Assembly: GCA_036641735.1 (NCBI GenBank)
Contig: JAVWEG010000020.1
Coordinates: 1-31,657 of the forward strand
Origin: JAGPHI01 sp036641735
Lineage (GTDB): Bacteria > Bacillota > Clostridia > Oscillospirales > Ruminococcaceae
DNA length: 31,657 nt
Reading direction: 5' to 3'
Shown: in pieces, positions 30,731-31,657 of the stretch
Layout: each line of letters opens with the position of its first letter
Numbering within the stretch: position 1 is the first letter of the stretch
The notes under the pieces: generated by a model
What the model was told of the DNA's origin: nothing
Seen by the model: only the letters and a program-made list of their open reading frames with translations
Database searches by the model: none
Translations under genes and position numbers: made by a program

Positions 30731-31657
30731 ATGAAAACTAAAGGAAAGCCCTGGCAATTCTTTTTAGTTGCACTACTAATATTTGTGTTTGCTTACACCT
30801 CGTTTTTCGGGATAAGCACACAATATGGTGACACTACAAAGACTTGGATAAAAGGGGCAGGAGACATTCGTTTTGGTATTGATATCAAGGGAGGCGTAGA
30901 TGTTACATTTATGCCTGCTAATGATGTAGATGCAAACGAGGACCAAATGAAAGCAGCGGAGGCTGTAATCCAGCAACGTCTTGTTAATCTTAATATCACA
31001 GACAATGAGGTTTACACGGATTTCAACAAGGATCGTATTATTGTGCGTTTCCCGTGGAAAGAAGGGGAGACAGAGTTTAATCCTGAAACAGCTATCAAGG
31101 AGATAGGTGCTACAGCAGTACTTACTTTCCGTGAAGGCAATGAACAAGATGCCGACGGCAAGCCAACAGGTAAAACAGCACAGACGATAATTTTGAACGG
31201 CACTGATATTAAGCAGGCATCGCCGCGTGCTGATAACGATCCCAATAGTCCATATTATAATCAATATTTTGTTTCATTGGAGCTTAATGAATCGGGTAAA
31301 GACAAGTTCGGCGAAGCAACTACTCGTCTTGCTAAAGACCACGGTACTATCTCTATATGGATGGACGATACACTGGTAAGCGCTCCGAGCGTAAATGATG
31401 CTATCTTAGATGGTCACGCAATGATTACTCTTGGCGGCGCAAACACAGAGGAAGCGCTTAATGAGGCAATGGCACTGGCAAATAAGATTAATTCAGGTTC
31501 GCTGCCGTTTGCACTTTCCGCTGAAAGCTATAGCACTATCAGCCCAAGTCTTGGTGCTAAAAGTCTTGATGCAATGGTGCTTGCAGGTGTGATAGCCTTT
31601 GCACTTGTGGCAATATTTATGATATTTAATTATCGTTTGCCGGGTGCTATAGCGTCT
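30731..31657 (+). CDS. secD: Protein translocase subunit SecD (3' end beyond window)
   Basis: SecD works with SecF in the membrane to pull secreted proteins out of SecYEG using the proton or sodium gradient. The window holds the first 309 codons, open to the edge. The N-terminal membrane segment is FFLVALLIFVFAYTSFF. The periplasmic P1 region starts with IRFGIDIKGGVDVTF, a signature; VIQQRLVNLNITD, FVSLELNESGKDKF and ISIWMDDTLVSAPSVND also match. SGSLPFALSAESYSTISPSLGAKSLD leads into the second membrane segment at about residues 282-300. GGAGGAG lies just before the ATG. Whether SecF is separate or fused cannot be seen here. Confidence 0.95.
   Translation, partial: MKTKGKPWQFFLVALLIFVFAYTSFFGISTQYGDTTKTWIKGAGDIRFGIDIKGGVDVTFMPANDVDANEDQMKAAEAVIQQRLVNLNITDNEVYTDFNKDRIIVRFPWKEGETEFNPETAIKEIGATAVLTFREGNEQDADGKPTGKTAQTIILNGTDIKQASPRADNDPNSPYYNQYFVSLELNESGKDKFGEATTRLAKDHGTISIWMDDTLVSAPSVNDAILDGHAMITLGGANTEEALNEAMALANKINSGSLPFALSAESYSTISPSLGAKSLDAMVLAGVIAFALVAIFMIFNYRLPGAIAS

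Overview
The window is a contiguous piece of an AT-rich chromosome from an endospore-forming member of the Firmicutes, most likely class Clostridia. The basis is sporulation genes of the YunB and GerW (YtfJ) types, the TepA-FtsK/SpoIIIE pair, cysteine-containing (zinc-binding) L28 and L32 proteins, the S2P-ScpA-ScpB-DUF2953-GerW-RluB gene order, strong AGGAGG ribosome sites and sigma-A type promoters. A finer taxonomic placement is not possible from the sequence alone. Nearly all genes lie on the plus strand; only mtaB and rpmB are on the minus strand. Coding density is high, no gap exceeds about 225 bases, and I saw no tRNA, rRNA, CRISPR array, insertion sequence or prophage.

Layout. 1-3 kb: the 3' end of dnaE, pfkA (glycolysis), yunB (sporulation) and tepA. 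3-8.6 kb: an ftsK/spoIIIE DNA translocase followed by a YgiQ-type radical SAM enzyme, a membrane-anchored metallo-beta-lactamase-fold hydrolase and a DUF3006 protein, closely packed. 8.6-9.9 kb: mtaB (tRNA methylthiolation) in reverse, with its terminator inside the end of the DUF3006 gene. 10-13.1 kb: a D-Ala-D-Ala carboxypeptidase, pgi and a small unknown P-loop protein. 13.2-17.4 kb: yceD-rpmF behind a consensus promoter, then a PDZ/DUF512 iron-sulfur protein, der and plsY.

17.4-21.4 kb is the most accessory-looking part: a three-gene phosphonate cassette bounded by terminators. A PEP mutase fused to a nucleotidyltransferase, phosphonopyruvate decarboxylase and 2-aminoethylphosphonate transaminase together would make 2-aminoethylphosphonate and perhaps activate it as a CMP derivative for decoration of a lipid or glycan. 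21.4-25.9 kb: rpmB (reverse), then an M50 protease, scpA, scpB, DUF2953, gerW, rluB and a small unknown gene.

25.9-29.3 kb: a biotin-dependent carboxyltransferase operon with a 12S-like subunit, a biotin carrier and an OadA/5S-like subunit, the three-part composition of transcarboxylase. The 12S-like subunit is shortened and has lost glycine pairs expected for CoA-ester carboxyl transfer. A palindrome overlaps the promoter. 29.4 kb to the end: a subgroup Ic aspartate aminotransferase and the 5' part of secD.

All functional calls rest on recognisable motifs and remembered family sequences; no database search was run. The best candidates for something not well described are the degenerate 12S-like subunit with its operator-like palindrome, the self-contained phosphonate cassette, and the 134-residue P-loop protein.
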